Assembly: GCF_029227915.1 (NCBI RefSeq)
Contig: NC_079876.1
Coordinates: 26,943,828 to 27,007,827, forward strand
DNA from: Hydractinia symbiolongicarpus
Lineage: Eukaryota; Cnidaria; Hydrozoa; Anthoathecata; Hydractiniidae
Length of the DNA: 64,000 nucleotides
Direction of reading: 5' to 3'
The notes beneath the pieces were generated by a model that worked only from the letters and a program-made list of their open reading frames with translations, was not told the origin of the DNA and searched no databases. Shown here one piece after another: positions 14,301 through 24,288 of this stretch (its first letter is position 1; each line of letters begins with the position of its first letter). The translations under genes and the position numbers were made by a program.

Positions 14301-16617
14301 CGTTAACATGAAGTTAAAAAACCTCCAAATCTCTTCATTTTATGTCAAACTCTTCAATAAGAACCACTCAATTTGGAGTTGAAGACTACCACAACTCTCT
14401 TCAAAAGAAACACTTTTTTTCTGCGCTAATTCGTTTACAAATTTCGTGTAGGTTGATATTTGTGGTTTCATGTATTTCTGGGATCTCAGCATCGACACGA
14501 TTATCTCGACCATCTTGGTGATTGCACTTGGTTTCGCCGTTGATTATGCTGCTCATATTGGACATGCTTTTATGGCCGCACGTAAAGGAAGTAGAAATGG
14601 TACGTATCCTTGTCAGTTAATTAAAGAATGTGAGGATCAATGCACGCCCTTTGTGCTTGTTGCTCTCTGCATCTATGCCGAGAATATTTGTTTACCGTCC
14701 GAGCAAATTTTGTGTGCGCCACTAAAATTTAAAAAATTATCAAGCCGTTTCGTAGCTTTTTAATTCCAAAGTTATCATGTTGAATGAGTTAGTTAGAAGG
14801 TATATACCGAGAACGCATTAAATGCTAACCGAACAGTCAATTTCAACGCATTCAGATGTACCAGCTAAGGCTATTACCTGAACTGTCTTTTTTGTTTAGA
14901 TCGTGCCAGAGAAGCAGTAGTTGAGATAGGTCCAGCTGTGTTTAATGGAGGTATAAGTACCTTCCTGGCCTTCTGTTTGCTGGCTGTTTCTGAATCGTAT
15001 GCTTTCCAAACCTTTTTCAAGGTATGAATTTTTATAAATTTGCGGCCAACTAATCATGCAGAGAATATTTGTTTACTTATTATCTAAAGCTAAATGTCGC
15101 GGCGTGTTTTCACCATATATAGTAGCCGCTAAATGACGCGTACTCGCTTTCGGTTTGCTGCATGACGCTACGGCAAGTGTTTGCTGCATGACGCTACGGC
15201 AAGTTTGGATCGAATCCAAACTGGCTAAAGCGATCTGAAAAGAGCATTTTTCTTTGTTATTCTGGAATCACCTGTTTTTTTCTATTTTATTTAAAAATTA
15301 AATGAAGTATTTTACAATGTAAAAGTCACGCGCCGCAAGAAACTGCGTGTTCGGTGTAAATGTAACTTAGGGAATTAACTTTCGCGAGAACTAATTTTTA
15401 ATGGGTTAATTCTAATGAATTTCGATCCTCTACACTTTTATAAATGCATGTCCAACACCATTATAATTTGCCCGACGATGGGTCTCTTACAATGTCGCCT
15501 ACAAATCTATCATGTTGAAGTATTGATAAACACATGGTACCTTGTATTTGTATTTGTCTTTAATATCCCAGGCATTTGCAGTAAATGATTTAAATTACTC
15601 AATTTGGAATGATGCTGCAAGTTAAAGGTTGCTGACATTCATTAATTCTGGAATAGTATCTAAATTTTTTTTTAAGCAAAAGTTTTTGTAGCCTCCTGGG
15701 AATAGAGATTAATGTCTCGCTTACTTTTTCAGGTGTTCTTTCTCGTGGTGACGATTGGTTTGTGGCATGGTCTGGTATTTTTACCTGTTTTGTTGGGAAT
15801 CGCAGGCCCAAAACCGTATAGTACAAGCATAGAGACTGGTGAAGAAGTGGCTGTATCACATGATAACGGAAAGGTTGACGCAAATAAAAAGACGCATTAT
15901 GAGATGAATAAAAACAGTAAGTGGTATAATACGGACTGTAGTCTCTGTAAGAAACGCCTTTTTACTCCTAAATACACTCTTTTAAAACGCGTGTTTTCAT
16001 GAAAATCATTTAGTCCATTTTTTTTAGTGGCTATCGACAACACGTCTTATATGGCAACATGATCGGGAAAAGACTTAAAAAAGGATTTGCTATTTGCATG
16101 TTTTAATTTGTTTGAAGACTATTTTCACAGTTGTAAATAGTTAAGGCTTGTCTCCGCTTAACGGAATATATTATGCGGAATTAACTTAAGCGTTTTGATT
16201 GGATGGCGGAAATTTCCACCGATAAAAAGTAAAATTAATTTCTAACGGAAATTTCCTCTACACCAATCGGAATCGTTGTATAATGCGCTCAGTACGGAAC
16301 ATTCTTTCCAGGGAAATTGGGAGTTGAAAGAATTGTAGGTGTGGTCTACTACAAAATATAATGGAAGAAAGTCTTCATATCGACCGTGCACCTTGTTTAA
16401 AATGCAAAATGTCTACAAGAATGTAATCATTTTAAGCAACAGGCTTGGACACCGTGTGGTCAGTAAGCAAAAAATGTATAAGACAAAGGGAAAAGACACT
16501 ATTAACCAAATAAATGCTTAACAGTACGCTATAATTTTTATTTTCATTTTCTTTAAATTAGCTATCCGTCTGATCCAAATAACACCTAAAAAAAGAAACA
16601 ATGTTAAAAATTTGTAA
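2363..16617 (+). CDS. patched domain-containing protein (PTCHD3-like, RND superfamily)
   Basis: I predict 22 exons and about 898 residues: 2363-2460, 3102-3348, 3979-4061, 4596-4703, 5666-5810, 6119-6216, 6409-6529, 7236-7359, 7603-7715, 7824-7886, 8377-8419, 8604-8670, 9574-9709, 10637-10774, 11008-11206, 11886-12004, 12627-12785, 13877-14002, 14452-14599, 14900-15021, 15733-15916, 16562-16617. All junctions are GT..AG with matching phase. Visible features: TM1 near residues 43-62; an extracellular loop; a sterol-sensing-domain-like block from about 270; the RND motif GIGVDD at 342-347; and a second GFAVD motif at 756-760 in the C-terminal half. These paired GxxxD motifs are typical of Patched, Dispatched, NPC1 and PTCHD proteins, where they lie in the proton- or cation-coupled transport core. 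Length fits PTCHD3 or nematode PTR proteins better than canonical Patched. The last exon is short and is the least certain. Substrate is unknown. Confidence 0.88.
7401..7571. repeat. GTTGTC-type microsatellite in intron 8
   Basis: A run of GTT/GTC-type trinucleotides and hexanucleotides fills most of the 243-base intron between the exon ending at 7359 and the one starting at 7603. It opens long frames on both strands (valine- or threonine-rich), which are repeat artefacts. Confidence 0.85.
8978..9215. repeat. diverged tandem repeat in patched-gene intron 12
   Basis: Three imperfect units start with GACGGAAC at 8978, 9063 and 9140. Each carries a later GTTAACAG(G/T)CG(G/C)ACAA block. The period is about 77-85 bases. 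The units are non-coding and intronic. Confidence 0.6.
9823..9990. mobile_element. interspersed repeat fragment in intron 13
   Basis: A GC-richer patch starts with ACTAGTCGTTGCCTGTGG and continues through CACGGGTTCGCCCGTCC to a GC-rich CGCGGCTTTCGCGGCC segment. It contrasts sharply with the AT-rich intron. It looks like a non-autonomous transposon fragment; the class cannot be assigned from one copy. Confidence 0.3.
12803..12872. mobile_element. hairpin MITE (CGTCCCCAGAG family variant)
   Basis: The left arm is TCGTCCCCAGAGCTCTTT (12803-12820). The right arm, AAAGAGCTCTGGGGTCGA (12855-12872), is its near-perfect reverse complement. The loop is about 34 bases. The core resembles the CCCTGGGGACGAGG termini seen many times later in the window. 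It begins about 17 bases after the patched exon ending at 12785. Confidence 0.6.
15154..15205. repeat. 26-bp direct duplication in patched-gene intron 20
   Basis: Two identical adjacent copies of a unit beginning TTTGCTGCATGACGCTACGG start at 15154 and 15180. Confidence 0.7.
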
Positions 16618-16805
16618 AATGTCAGGCTGGCTTTTCTACGATCAGGACTTGCCAGCATTTGTCAGCTCAAATGCATAATTATGAGAAAGTGATGGACACA
16701 TTAATTAAGCTTAAATTCTCATAATAACCAATTCATCTGATTCTTGGAAAAACAATTACAATTAGCTACATTGTTATATAGTATATGAGATTATATTTTT
16801 CGTTT

Positions 16806-17025
16806 GACTTTAATGAGAGTGTGTTGGCCGACCAGCACTCAGGGCCATGTTTCTTTAACATTTGCACCACGTGACTTTAATTGGAATGTTTTGGCCAACC
16901 AGCACTCAGCGTCGCGTTTATTTAACATTTGCACCACGTGACATTAAGGAGATTGTATTGGCCAACCAACACTTCGCGTCCCGTTTCCTTTTTACATTTG
17001 CACCACGTGACTTTAACCCCACGTG
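16806..17025. repeat. about 68-bp tandem repeat carrying CACGTG E-boxes
   Basis: Three diverged units of the form GACTTTAA..GTTGGCC(A/G)ACCA..CATTTGCACCACGT follow one another. CACGTG hexamers lie at 16868-16873, 16935-16940, 17004-17009 and 17020-17025. The first three share the flank GCACCACGTGAC. CACGTG is the core site of bHLH-zip factors (MITF/TFE, USF, MYC). The repeat lies about 1 kb upstream of the SNX16-like start, so a regulatory role is possible but unproven. Confidence 0.6.
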
Positions 17026-17257
17026 TGAAAACAATTTTTTACATTTTTAACTAATTTCAATTATGTTTACGTGTTGTTTGTTGGATACTAATTGTTTACA
17101 TATATATATTTATTTATTTATTTTTGTGTTTAAGGGATTTTTTGTAATTACATAGTGAAAAAAGATAATTTTTTAACAAGTATTTCTCCGCAGTTAAATG
17201 TCTGTACAACTCGAAGCATTTTTGTTTGTTGAAGAAATATGTTTTACAATAATTATC

Positions 17258-17400
17258 ACAACCTCGTTCCCAGGGCTTTTTGTCTATTTTTGACACTGGG
17301 CGGCGAGACGAACTATATTTGAAACACCGGCCAAACGTCAAAAACTTTCAATATGCCCTCGGAACAAGGTTGTAATTATCAACCTTATCCCCAGGACATC
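17258..17400. mobile_element. MITE copies of the CCTGGGGACGAGG family
   Basis: A left-arm sequence CAACCTCGTTCCCAGGGC near 17259 is followed by CCTCGGAACAAGGTTG near 17355. A second arm AACCTTATCCCCAGGAC follows at about 17379. The arms are reverse complements, allowing for divergence. This is probably one complete and one partial element. Confidence 0.5.
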
Positions 17401-17982
17401 TTGCGATGTTTGCTTTTATATAAGGGCCTCTGGTAAAGAGGTTAAATCATTTAGTCACAAATTACAGGTTTTGTTTAATTACCTTAATTGCTTTGTATCC
17501 AAAAATTAATTTCACGAATGTTCGTTCTGAAGATATCTTTTAATTTTCTTATAACGAGACGGCGCGAAGATGTAAGAAGACGTAAGAGGCCCTGAGTACA
17601 AGGTTGGGATAATTCCTGTTCTGAAACAACCAAAAAAATTGAAACAAAATAGTCCCTAACGGAAAAACTGTGCTATTGTTATCACATGCTAAGGTGAAGG
17701 TATTTCTGGCCCAACCTCGTTTCCATACTTCAAATTTGAGTCTTCAAGAAACTTTAAAGTAAGGTAAAAACGCAAACGTGATGATAATAATTCTAAACAT
17801 TGACATTTTTTCTAATAAAATAAATGAAACCGCCAGATCTGGACATTTTAATATTGATGTAATTCGATCTGACCGCTTTAAAGCGTGTTTTATTTCTAAA
17901 ATAATAGCGATAATTTACAAGAGGGAGGAGGGCATAGCTTATAAGATGAAGAGCAACTCATGACTAACAAAAACAAAACAAA

Positions 17983-20755
17983 ATGGATGCATCTTACAGC
18001 GGTGGAAAACGAAAGACGTCTTCGAACACTTCTGATAATGTACTGTCAGTATCGTCAACTGCAAGTCAGTCATCATTAAAAATAGTAAAACCAGTTATAT
18101 TTGAACCTCGTGCTAAATATACCGTGTATAAGATTAATGTTTGCAACGAAGATGGACGGCGTTGGCATGTCCATCGCAGGTATTCCGACTTTGTGCTTTT
18201 GAACAAAAAGCTACAGCGTTTATTTCAAGACATCACACTTCACCTGCCTCCAAAAAGATGGTTTTTGGATAACTTTAACACAAACTTTATAAAGGAAAGA
18301 CAAAAAGGATTGCAAACGTTTCTTGGACATGTTTTTGAGCGGGAGAATTTATATAGATGTGACCCTGTTCAGCAATTTTTTCGTCTTGATAAACCTCCGG
18401 ATCCTGCCGAGGATTTAGAAGCATGTCGCAGACAATGCGAGATATTAATGGATCATTGCAACACGTACAAAATGAACATAAACCAACAGGGACAAGAAAT
18501 AACTCGACTTACCAGAGAAATCGAAGATTGGTCTACCCAGAACGAAACAGATAAATTAGACAGAGCTGCTGCGACCCGTTCATTTCTAATGCAAAAGGTA
18601 AGCCCCCTCGACATGGACATTTGTTATACTAGTGTCAAAAAATAGCAGGTTCCTTTAGAAGTCATATTTTGCTTGTGTTTAAGTTGTTTATATCCTTTTC
18701 TGTTTTCTTTTTCTTTGAGTCTGCTACAGCCCCTTTTGTCGTCAGACATGAGAACGTTAAAACACGTTTTAGAAGTTGGTTATAATAACTGTTAAGAAAA
18801 CACGCACTGCGGAAAAAATGTTCGAAGCACCTTAAACAAAAAGATTTTCTGAAAGAAATAATTTTAGCGAATCAATGTGTGAAAATCAGTGCATTATTTT
18901 CAGAAGTAGTTTAGGAAGCACCCTCGTCCCCAGGGACAAAAAACCCTGGGGACGAGGGTGGTTTTGGAAGATGTTTTATTGTGATCACATTTTTTGCAGA
19001 TTTAATTTTCGCCAATGAGCAAATTTAATTTATAGCGCGATAATTTTTTTCGCGAATCGGGAACTATTGGTAAATTTAGCAAATTTAATTTTCGCAAATT
19101 AGGACAGAATTCTTCTTTTAAGGTTATCTTTCGCTAACCAAAACAAAACTTCATACTAACAAGCTATCTGTGTATATCCAACCTTTTTGTCAGGACTTTT
19201 AGTTATATTTATATTGGGACCCAAATGTAAATCTCCAAAAAAGTCCTGAGGACGAGGTTGGAAAATATCTGTAGCTAAACTCTCGCGGGCCGGAACAACG
19301 TGACTTCTCGTGAGAGTTTTATTTAAACACGTTTTGCAGGCCATAAGTTAAAATTACCGCTATAGATGATTATTCGCTGTAATAGCGTGTTTACACTAGA
19401 CTGGTGTCCGTTATAATAACATATCCGCGATAATCTAACTTTTCATAAAGTATGATCAAGTCTATACAAAGATAAGATCGTTTTATTTTATTAACAAACA
19501 GGGTTTTACGTTACGTTTATGTATCGGAAAAGAATGCATCGACTGATAATATCCATTATGTATGTTCCAAATAATCCGATTTTTTAACTTGTGAACGTAT
19601 TTCGTGATCGCGCCCAGGCTTTAACTTTCAAACGTGTTGTGCGTGATCGCGCCGACGCTTTAACTTGTGCGCGTATTTCGCTTGTATTAATTCGCTTCTA
19701 AATTCCCCTACAAATGACAAGGTAAAAAAATTAAAATTCAGGATTTTACTCAAAATGTTTTTTCAAAGAAAAGATGTTCGCGCGTATTTATTCTCGCGCA
19801 AAATGTTCTATTTGTAATTTTTATGTTAAATTTCGCGCGCTAACAAAGTCTTTTGCGCGAAAAGTATTTTGTTATTTCTTATTTTCAGGAAGAATTAGAA
19901 AGACAGGTACATGATCTTAACAATCACATCAATCAAAAAAACAACGAAATCACCCAACTTCACGAAGGATACAGACAAAGAGAAACTCGAGCCGAAGATG
20001 AACGTAAGCGCGAACGTGATGCACGCCAAGCGCAAATAGCCGAACGCGAAAGAAGATTCCAAGAAAAACAAAAAAACTTAGAGGCGCTTTATAACGACAT
20101 AGCAAATTCGATATCGGAATTGGGTAGCATTAGTGTGGGAATTGGAGGGCGTTCCATTGATTTGCTAACCACTGCCTCTTTAAATGACCAAGGACGAGAC
20201 CTTCGTCGAGCAATGGAAGAGTCTAGGAACGAAATTAAAAGTTTGTATCATGAAAACATGGATTTTTTTCGCCAAGAACTAGAAAATGCTGAAGCAAAGA
20301 TGGCTAAACAAAAAAGTGATCTACAAACGACTATTAATCAGCTAAACGAAGCTGAACGAAATCTGATAGAAGCCACACGAAAACATGAAGAAGACGCTAG
20401 ATCTAGTGGTTTCCTTATAAGGCAATATCAAACGCAACTTGCTACTCAGACTAGTTACACTAAACAAATCGAAGAAAAATATTTTTACGCCTTGGTGCTG
20501 GGCGTAAAATTGAATATGATACTTTGCGGCCAGATGGAGGAATTGTCAAAAGTTCAGTTAGAATCACAACAGCTTTATTTTTTAGCTCGAGAAAACCCTG
20601 ACCTTGATATCATCAACTGGCCAGCGTGGATCGAACGATATATTAAAGAAAAGCTAGCTGCACTGGCACAACCAACGGCACCATCACCACCGCCACCTCA
20701 ACCACCATCACCACCGCCACCACCACCGCTATCACAACAGAATTTAGAGATTTAA
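17983..20755 (+). CDS. SNX16: SNX16-like sorting nexin (PX domain plus coiled coil)
   Basis: Two exons, 17983-18597 and 19889-20755, are joined in phase 0 and encode 493 residues. A serine/threonine-rich leader (1-34) is followed by a PX domain (about 35-136). The PX domain has the phosphoinositide-binding RRYSDF at 65-70, a PPK turn at 89-91 and ERQKGLQTFL at 105-114. The order and spacing of AKYTVYKI, LPPKRWF and the RQ..LQ.FL helix match SNX16, a PI3P-binding early/late endosome protein. The rest is long, highly charged coiled coil to about 465, then a proline-rich tail and NLEI. Human SNX16 is about 344 residues, so the coiled coil is extended here and the poly-proline tail is unusual. 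The start ATG is the first of a long open exon. The 1.3 kb intron contains MITEs. Confidence 0.88.
18919..18960. mobile_element. perfect hairpin MITE remnant
   Basis: Seventeen-base arms, CACCCTCGTCCCCAGGG (18919-18935) and its exact reverse complement (18944-18960), flank an 8-base A-rich loop. It is the shortest and cleanest copy of the family and lies inside the SNX16-like intron. Confidence 0.75.
19178..19261. mobile_element. MITE, CCTGGGGACGAGG family
   Basis: The left arm CCAACCTTTTTGTCAGGACT and the right arm AAGTCCTGAGGACGAGGTTG are imperfect reverse complements around a 37-base AT-rich centre. It is in the SNX16-like intron. Confidence 0.6.
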
Positions 20756-21121
20756 GTGTTGACTATACGAAGAATCAAAAGAAAGCCGGCAAAAATTTTA
20801 AAATTTACAATCTCGTATACAGGTTTTCGTTATCGCTTTTTTTAATGTCGTTTAGCAGCTGCAAGAATCTCAGAAAGCAAACAGAAAGTGGGGGCGAGAC
20901 TGTAAAATTTACAGCTTAAAACACACATCGATTTCCCCTAAAAAATATACATAAACTGCTAGGTTGTTTCAACACCGTTCGAAAGCCACCAAATATTCTT
21001 CACCCCTCATTGATGGCATGTCACGATCAGAGTGAAGATGACTTAGCCCACCCACGGTTTGCGACCCGTATGGTGTGTGGTAATTTGTAGCACAATTATA
21101 AGTGCTAAGTTGTACATGGTA

Positions 21122-21247
21122 ACTCCAACTTTGTTCCCAGGGTGTCTTGTCTTGAACCGTCATAATGGAGTCAAAATCAAATCTCGTCTCCAAAGCTCTA
21201 TGGAGGAGGTTTGATTAAATTCATCATAAGACCCTGGAACGGTTTTG
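21122..21247. mobile_element. MITE, CCTGGGGACGAGG family (diverged)
   Basis: The left arm ACTTTGTTCCCAGGGTGTCT and the right arm AAGACCCTGGAACGGTTTT are imperfect inverted copies with an internal segment of about 80 bases. Confidence 0.5.
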
Positions 21248-21382
21248 TAATAAAATATGAAACCTTTCAGAAAGATTGTCGCCCTTCCTCTCTCGCCTAA
21301 AAACCGGTCTCGATTGTGTTACAAATCTGAATAATCGTTACACATCCATGCTATAATATTTATTTTATCGCTCCGTCTGTGG

Positions 21383-21495
21383 AACTTCGTCCCCAGGGGT
21401 TCTTGTCTTTTGATATCGAGGGCCGCAGCCTTGTTAGTCGTCAAGTAAGCGCTAGCAACTTTAACATCAGGCAACAAACCCTGGGGGCGAGGATG
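21383..21495. mobile_element. MITE, CCTGGGGACGAGG family
   Basis: The left arm is AACTTCGTCCCCAGGGGTTC. The right arm is ACAAACCCTGGGGGCGAGG. The interior is about 75 bases. Confidence 0.6.
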
Positions 21496-21681
21496 TCTGT
21501 TTGCAAGACAAAGATGGCAGCTGCGAGTAACGATAGGGGAATTCCCGTGGATTTCTTCACTGGCTTACGACTTGTATTGTGTATAATGTTGATAAATAAA
21601 GATTAAGTCTAGAAATAAATATAGAAATAAATAAATTTAAAATAAATCAGAAGAAGTTGGCGTTGACATGTCGTGTATTCG

Positions 21682-21763
21682 CAACCTCGTCCTCAGGTCT
21701 CTTTTTCTCTTTCTTGTTGTTCGAGATTGTCAGAAAGAGAAAAGAACCCTGGGGACGAGGGTG
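21682..21763. mobile_element. MITE, CCTGGGGACGAGG family
   Basis: The left arm CAACCTCGTCCTCAGG plus CTCTTTTTCTCTTTC pairs with AGAAAGAGAAAAGAACC plus CTGGGGACGAGGGTG. Nearly the whole element folds into one hairpin. Confidence 0.65.
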
Positions 21764-21981
21764 GTGTATTCGGTTTCCTTCGAGGTACAAGATGTACTTT
21801 TTTTCTTCATATAGCGGCTATTTAATACAGACATCTCCTTTTACTATTATCAATGAAGGTCCTGCGAAGGAGAAATCTGAAATAAACGAGCCTGCCTCAA
21901 TTGGGCATTTAACCCACGACTCCCGCATTGGAAGCGAACACTCTAACACAAGGCTACTAGTGGCGGTTTTCCTTGGCGATG

Positions 21982-22710
21982 TTAAAAGTGTTTAACTGCT
22001 TTATTAAACAAACGTAGGTAGAGTATGTCAACGTTTACTGGTGATTGTTGACAATGTAAAAAAACTCTTCTTTTTTCAAATTCTATTACAAGCCTACTAT
22101 AGATTTCACGTGATGGTAATGGTATAACTAATGCGTTTAGTGGAGTAGGATACATTAATCTCCCTAAAATTTGGACGTTCATATTTTCAGACAAAAGCTC
22201 GACTGAATATTAAATATCAAATATTAATATTTGTCCAAACTTTTTTATATCACTGCAAAAAAAAAATTTTTTTTCAACTTGACGTAATTCTTCAACCTCG
22301 TTCCCAGGGCGTTTTGCTTTGTCGATGAAGGCCACTCCGTAATAACGGCTCAGGGGACACAAGACCCTGGAGACGAGGATGGTAATTTTCCGTATTACCT
22401 CTTTTACCTGTTATCTTCGTCGTCGTCACAAAAAACGATGCTTGTATCTTCATCTGACTCGTACTCCTCAAAATCTACTATATTGACGTCAAAATTTTCA
22501 ATATTCGGGGCTTCTAAATATTGATAGATTAAATTCTTCAACCTCTTTAGACAAAGAAACCTGGGGACGAGGATGACTCTTCATACATCTTTTTTTGTTA
22601 TCTTGTATTTATTACTTACTAAGAAGTACTTTTTCCAATCCATTTATTTGAAATCGGAAAAGGACGATACTTCCTACATTCAACCTTTGCTTTTACTGTG
22701 GCTGTACGAT
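21982..22710 (-). pseudogene. possible decayed or incomplete minus-strand gene, unrecognised
   Basis: Reading the minus strand there are three coding-like blocks. The first is about 22708-22622, ending at a GTAAGT donor. The second is about 22544-22408, acidic, with FEEYESDEDTS and DDDED, ending at AG|GTAAAA. The third is 22252-21982, after a strong T-rich AG acceptor, and contains NALVIPLPSREIYSRLVIEF. Blocks 2 and 3 join in phase, but the joined frame has one TAA stop. Blocks 1 and 2 do not join in phase. The introns would contain MITEs. No family was recognised, and chance open frames cannot be excluded. Confidence 0.25.
22293..22382. mobile_element. MITE, CCTGGGGACGAGG family
   Basis: The left arm CAACCTCGTTCCCAGGGCG and the right arm AAGACCCTGGAGACGAGGAT flank an interior of about 50 bases. 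Confidence 0.6.
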
Positions 22711-22860
22711 CCAAAATGAATAAAAAAATGTTGAAATCTCTATAAGTCCATCTCTATATGTCTAACAATATAGGTACGAGGCGAAATATTGATTTTCTTG
22801 CCAAAGCTATGAAATATAGATGGATTCAAAGTGCAACATCATCAGTTCGCTTTTTTTTCT

Positions 22861-22960
22861 CACCATCGTCCCCAGAGTTTTTTGCCTTTTTGATATGAGA
22901 GAAGACGACGAGACGTCATTTTTCATATCAAGAAGTCAAACAACCCTGGAGACGAGGGTG
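22861..22960. mobile_element. MITE, CCTGGGGACGAGG family
   Basis: The left arm CACCATCGTCCCCAGAGTTT is paired with ACAACCCTGGAGACGAGGGTG. A second internal inverted pair (TTTTTGATATGA and TCATATCAAGAA) extends the stem. Confidence 0.6.
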
Positions 22961-22961
22961 T

Positions 22962-23511
22962 TTTTTATCTTTCGCGATTCGCCTTTTTTCGGATTCATCC
23001 AAACCTATTTGCCACAAGCATGCCTACCTTTGCTACTGATAAGAGTATGATTCGAATTTGTACCTACATTGAAGACAACATCATGAATAACACTCATTTG
23101 AGCTTTTGTACTTCAGTAGTAAGTTGTTTTTATAAACATGTCGATATCAAAATATTATTTATTAAGAAAAAAACCCTCCGTATAGTTGGAACCTGAAGAT
23201 CTCAACCTCGTCCCTAGGGCATATTGTATCTTCTTACATCGGCAATACGAACATGTTCGTGTCTCACTGTTTAGACATTGAAAAGAGACAACAGGTGCTG
23301 GTGACAATAGCTGGACGTAAAGCAAAGTATTCATCGAATTTAGTAACATCACGCATCTGTATTCTATTCATATAAAGAAACGCGATTTCCAAACGACAAA
23401 CAAGTATTTCTTTTTATTCGACAGGTTTCATTTCAATTTGTTCCTGCCGGGACTGCTATCGAACGAAAATCTCTGATCAAGTTTTTGTTATTTTGCAAAC
23501 AATCGAAATAA
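22962..23511 (+). other. candidate plus-strand coding fragment, two possible exons
   Basis: One frame stays open from about 22962 through IHPNLFATSMPTFATDK and HLSFCTSV to a GTAAGT donor at about 23120. A T-rich AG acceptor at 23423-23424 then opens a phase-compatible exon 23425-23511 that contains FVPAGTAIERKSLIKF and ends at TAA. No start exon or family was found. This conflicts with a minus-strand reading of the neighbouring block, so it is kept only as a candidate. Confidence 0.2.
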
Positions 23512-24167
23512 ATTGTCTATAAGATAATATAAGTATGAGTCACTAAAGCTCTCACATCCATTATTATGGAAATGGTAGAGAAATTAAATTGTCGCCAGGC
23601 AATAATAATATAGATATAACCTCTCCCTCGTTTGTTGATATCTCTATAAATCTTAAATCAAGCGTTGTTAGCACAAAATTTATTTGAGTAGAAGTTAAGT
23701 GGAAGTTTTTTCTTTTTGGGAATGATCTTTGAGAAATGATACATACGTAGTTTTTATTATATCAACTTCGTCCCGTTATATTTATAGTTAAGTATATTTT
23801 AAGTAAAGAAGGTCAATCAACTACGTTCCCAAGGGACTTACACCGCTTGCGCTTTACAAACTGTCACTCATGTCATTGAGATTAATTTTTTGGAAACAGT
23901 TAATTTCAGATTTAGGTTTTCGCTAATGTTTTGACAGCATGGTGGCTTCGTAGTTTTGTGGTTTGATTTAATTAGCCCCGAGTTTTAATCCAATTTTAAA
24001 CCGTGAAACGATGACCAAACCACTACACTTCTACCCCTTACAAAAAAAAACGAAGTCTATGTTTTTCATAGGAACAACAGTGCATCTGTGAATTATTTTA
24101 ATGAAGATAAGTAATCTTTTATCTTTTTCTACTTATTTCAAACTTGTTGAATTTTTCGTCACTGAAA

Positions 24168-24288
24168 ATAATAACCTCCAGGACATTTTGTATCTTTCCT
24201 GACATCTCAGGATGCGGTGGTGCGAGTATAACACGTATTACAGTCCCAACACATCATAAAAAAACAAGAGTCTTGTGGACAAGGTTGA
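24168..24288. mobile_element. MITE, diverged CCTGGGGACGAGG family
   Basis: The left arm is AATAACCTCCAGGACATTTTG. The right arm is ACAAGAGTCTTGTGGACAAGG. They are imperfect inverted repeats. Confidence 0.4.

Larger units (their letters stand above)
16618..17982. other. intergenic region between the patched-like gene and SNX16-like gene
   Basis: It contains a three-unit tandem repeat with E-boxes (16806-17025) and MITE arms around 17258-17400. It also has AT-rich sequence with no convincing exon. It must include the promoter and 5' leader of the SNX16-like gene, but no TATA or initiator could be fixed. Confidence 0.5.

Noticed and set aside
16339-16521. 60-residue plus ORF near the end of the patched-like gene
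   Set aside because: It lies in the predicted last intron, has no domain and is out of phase with the donor at 15917.
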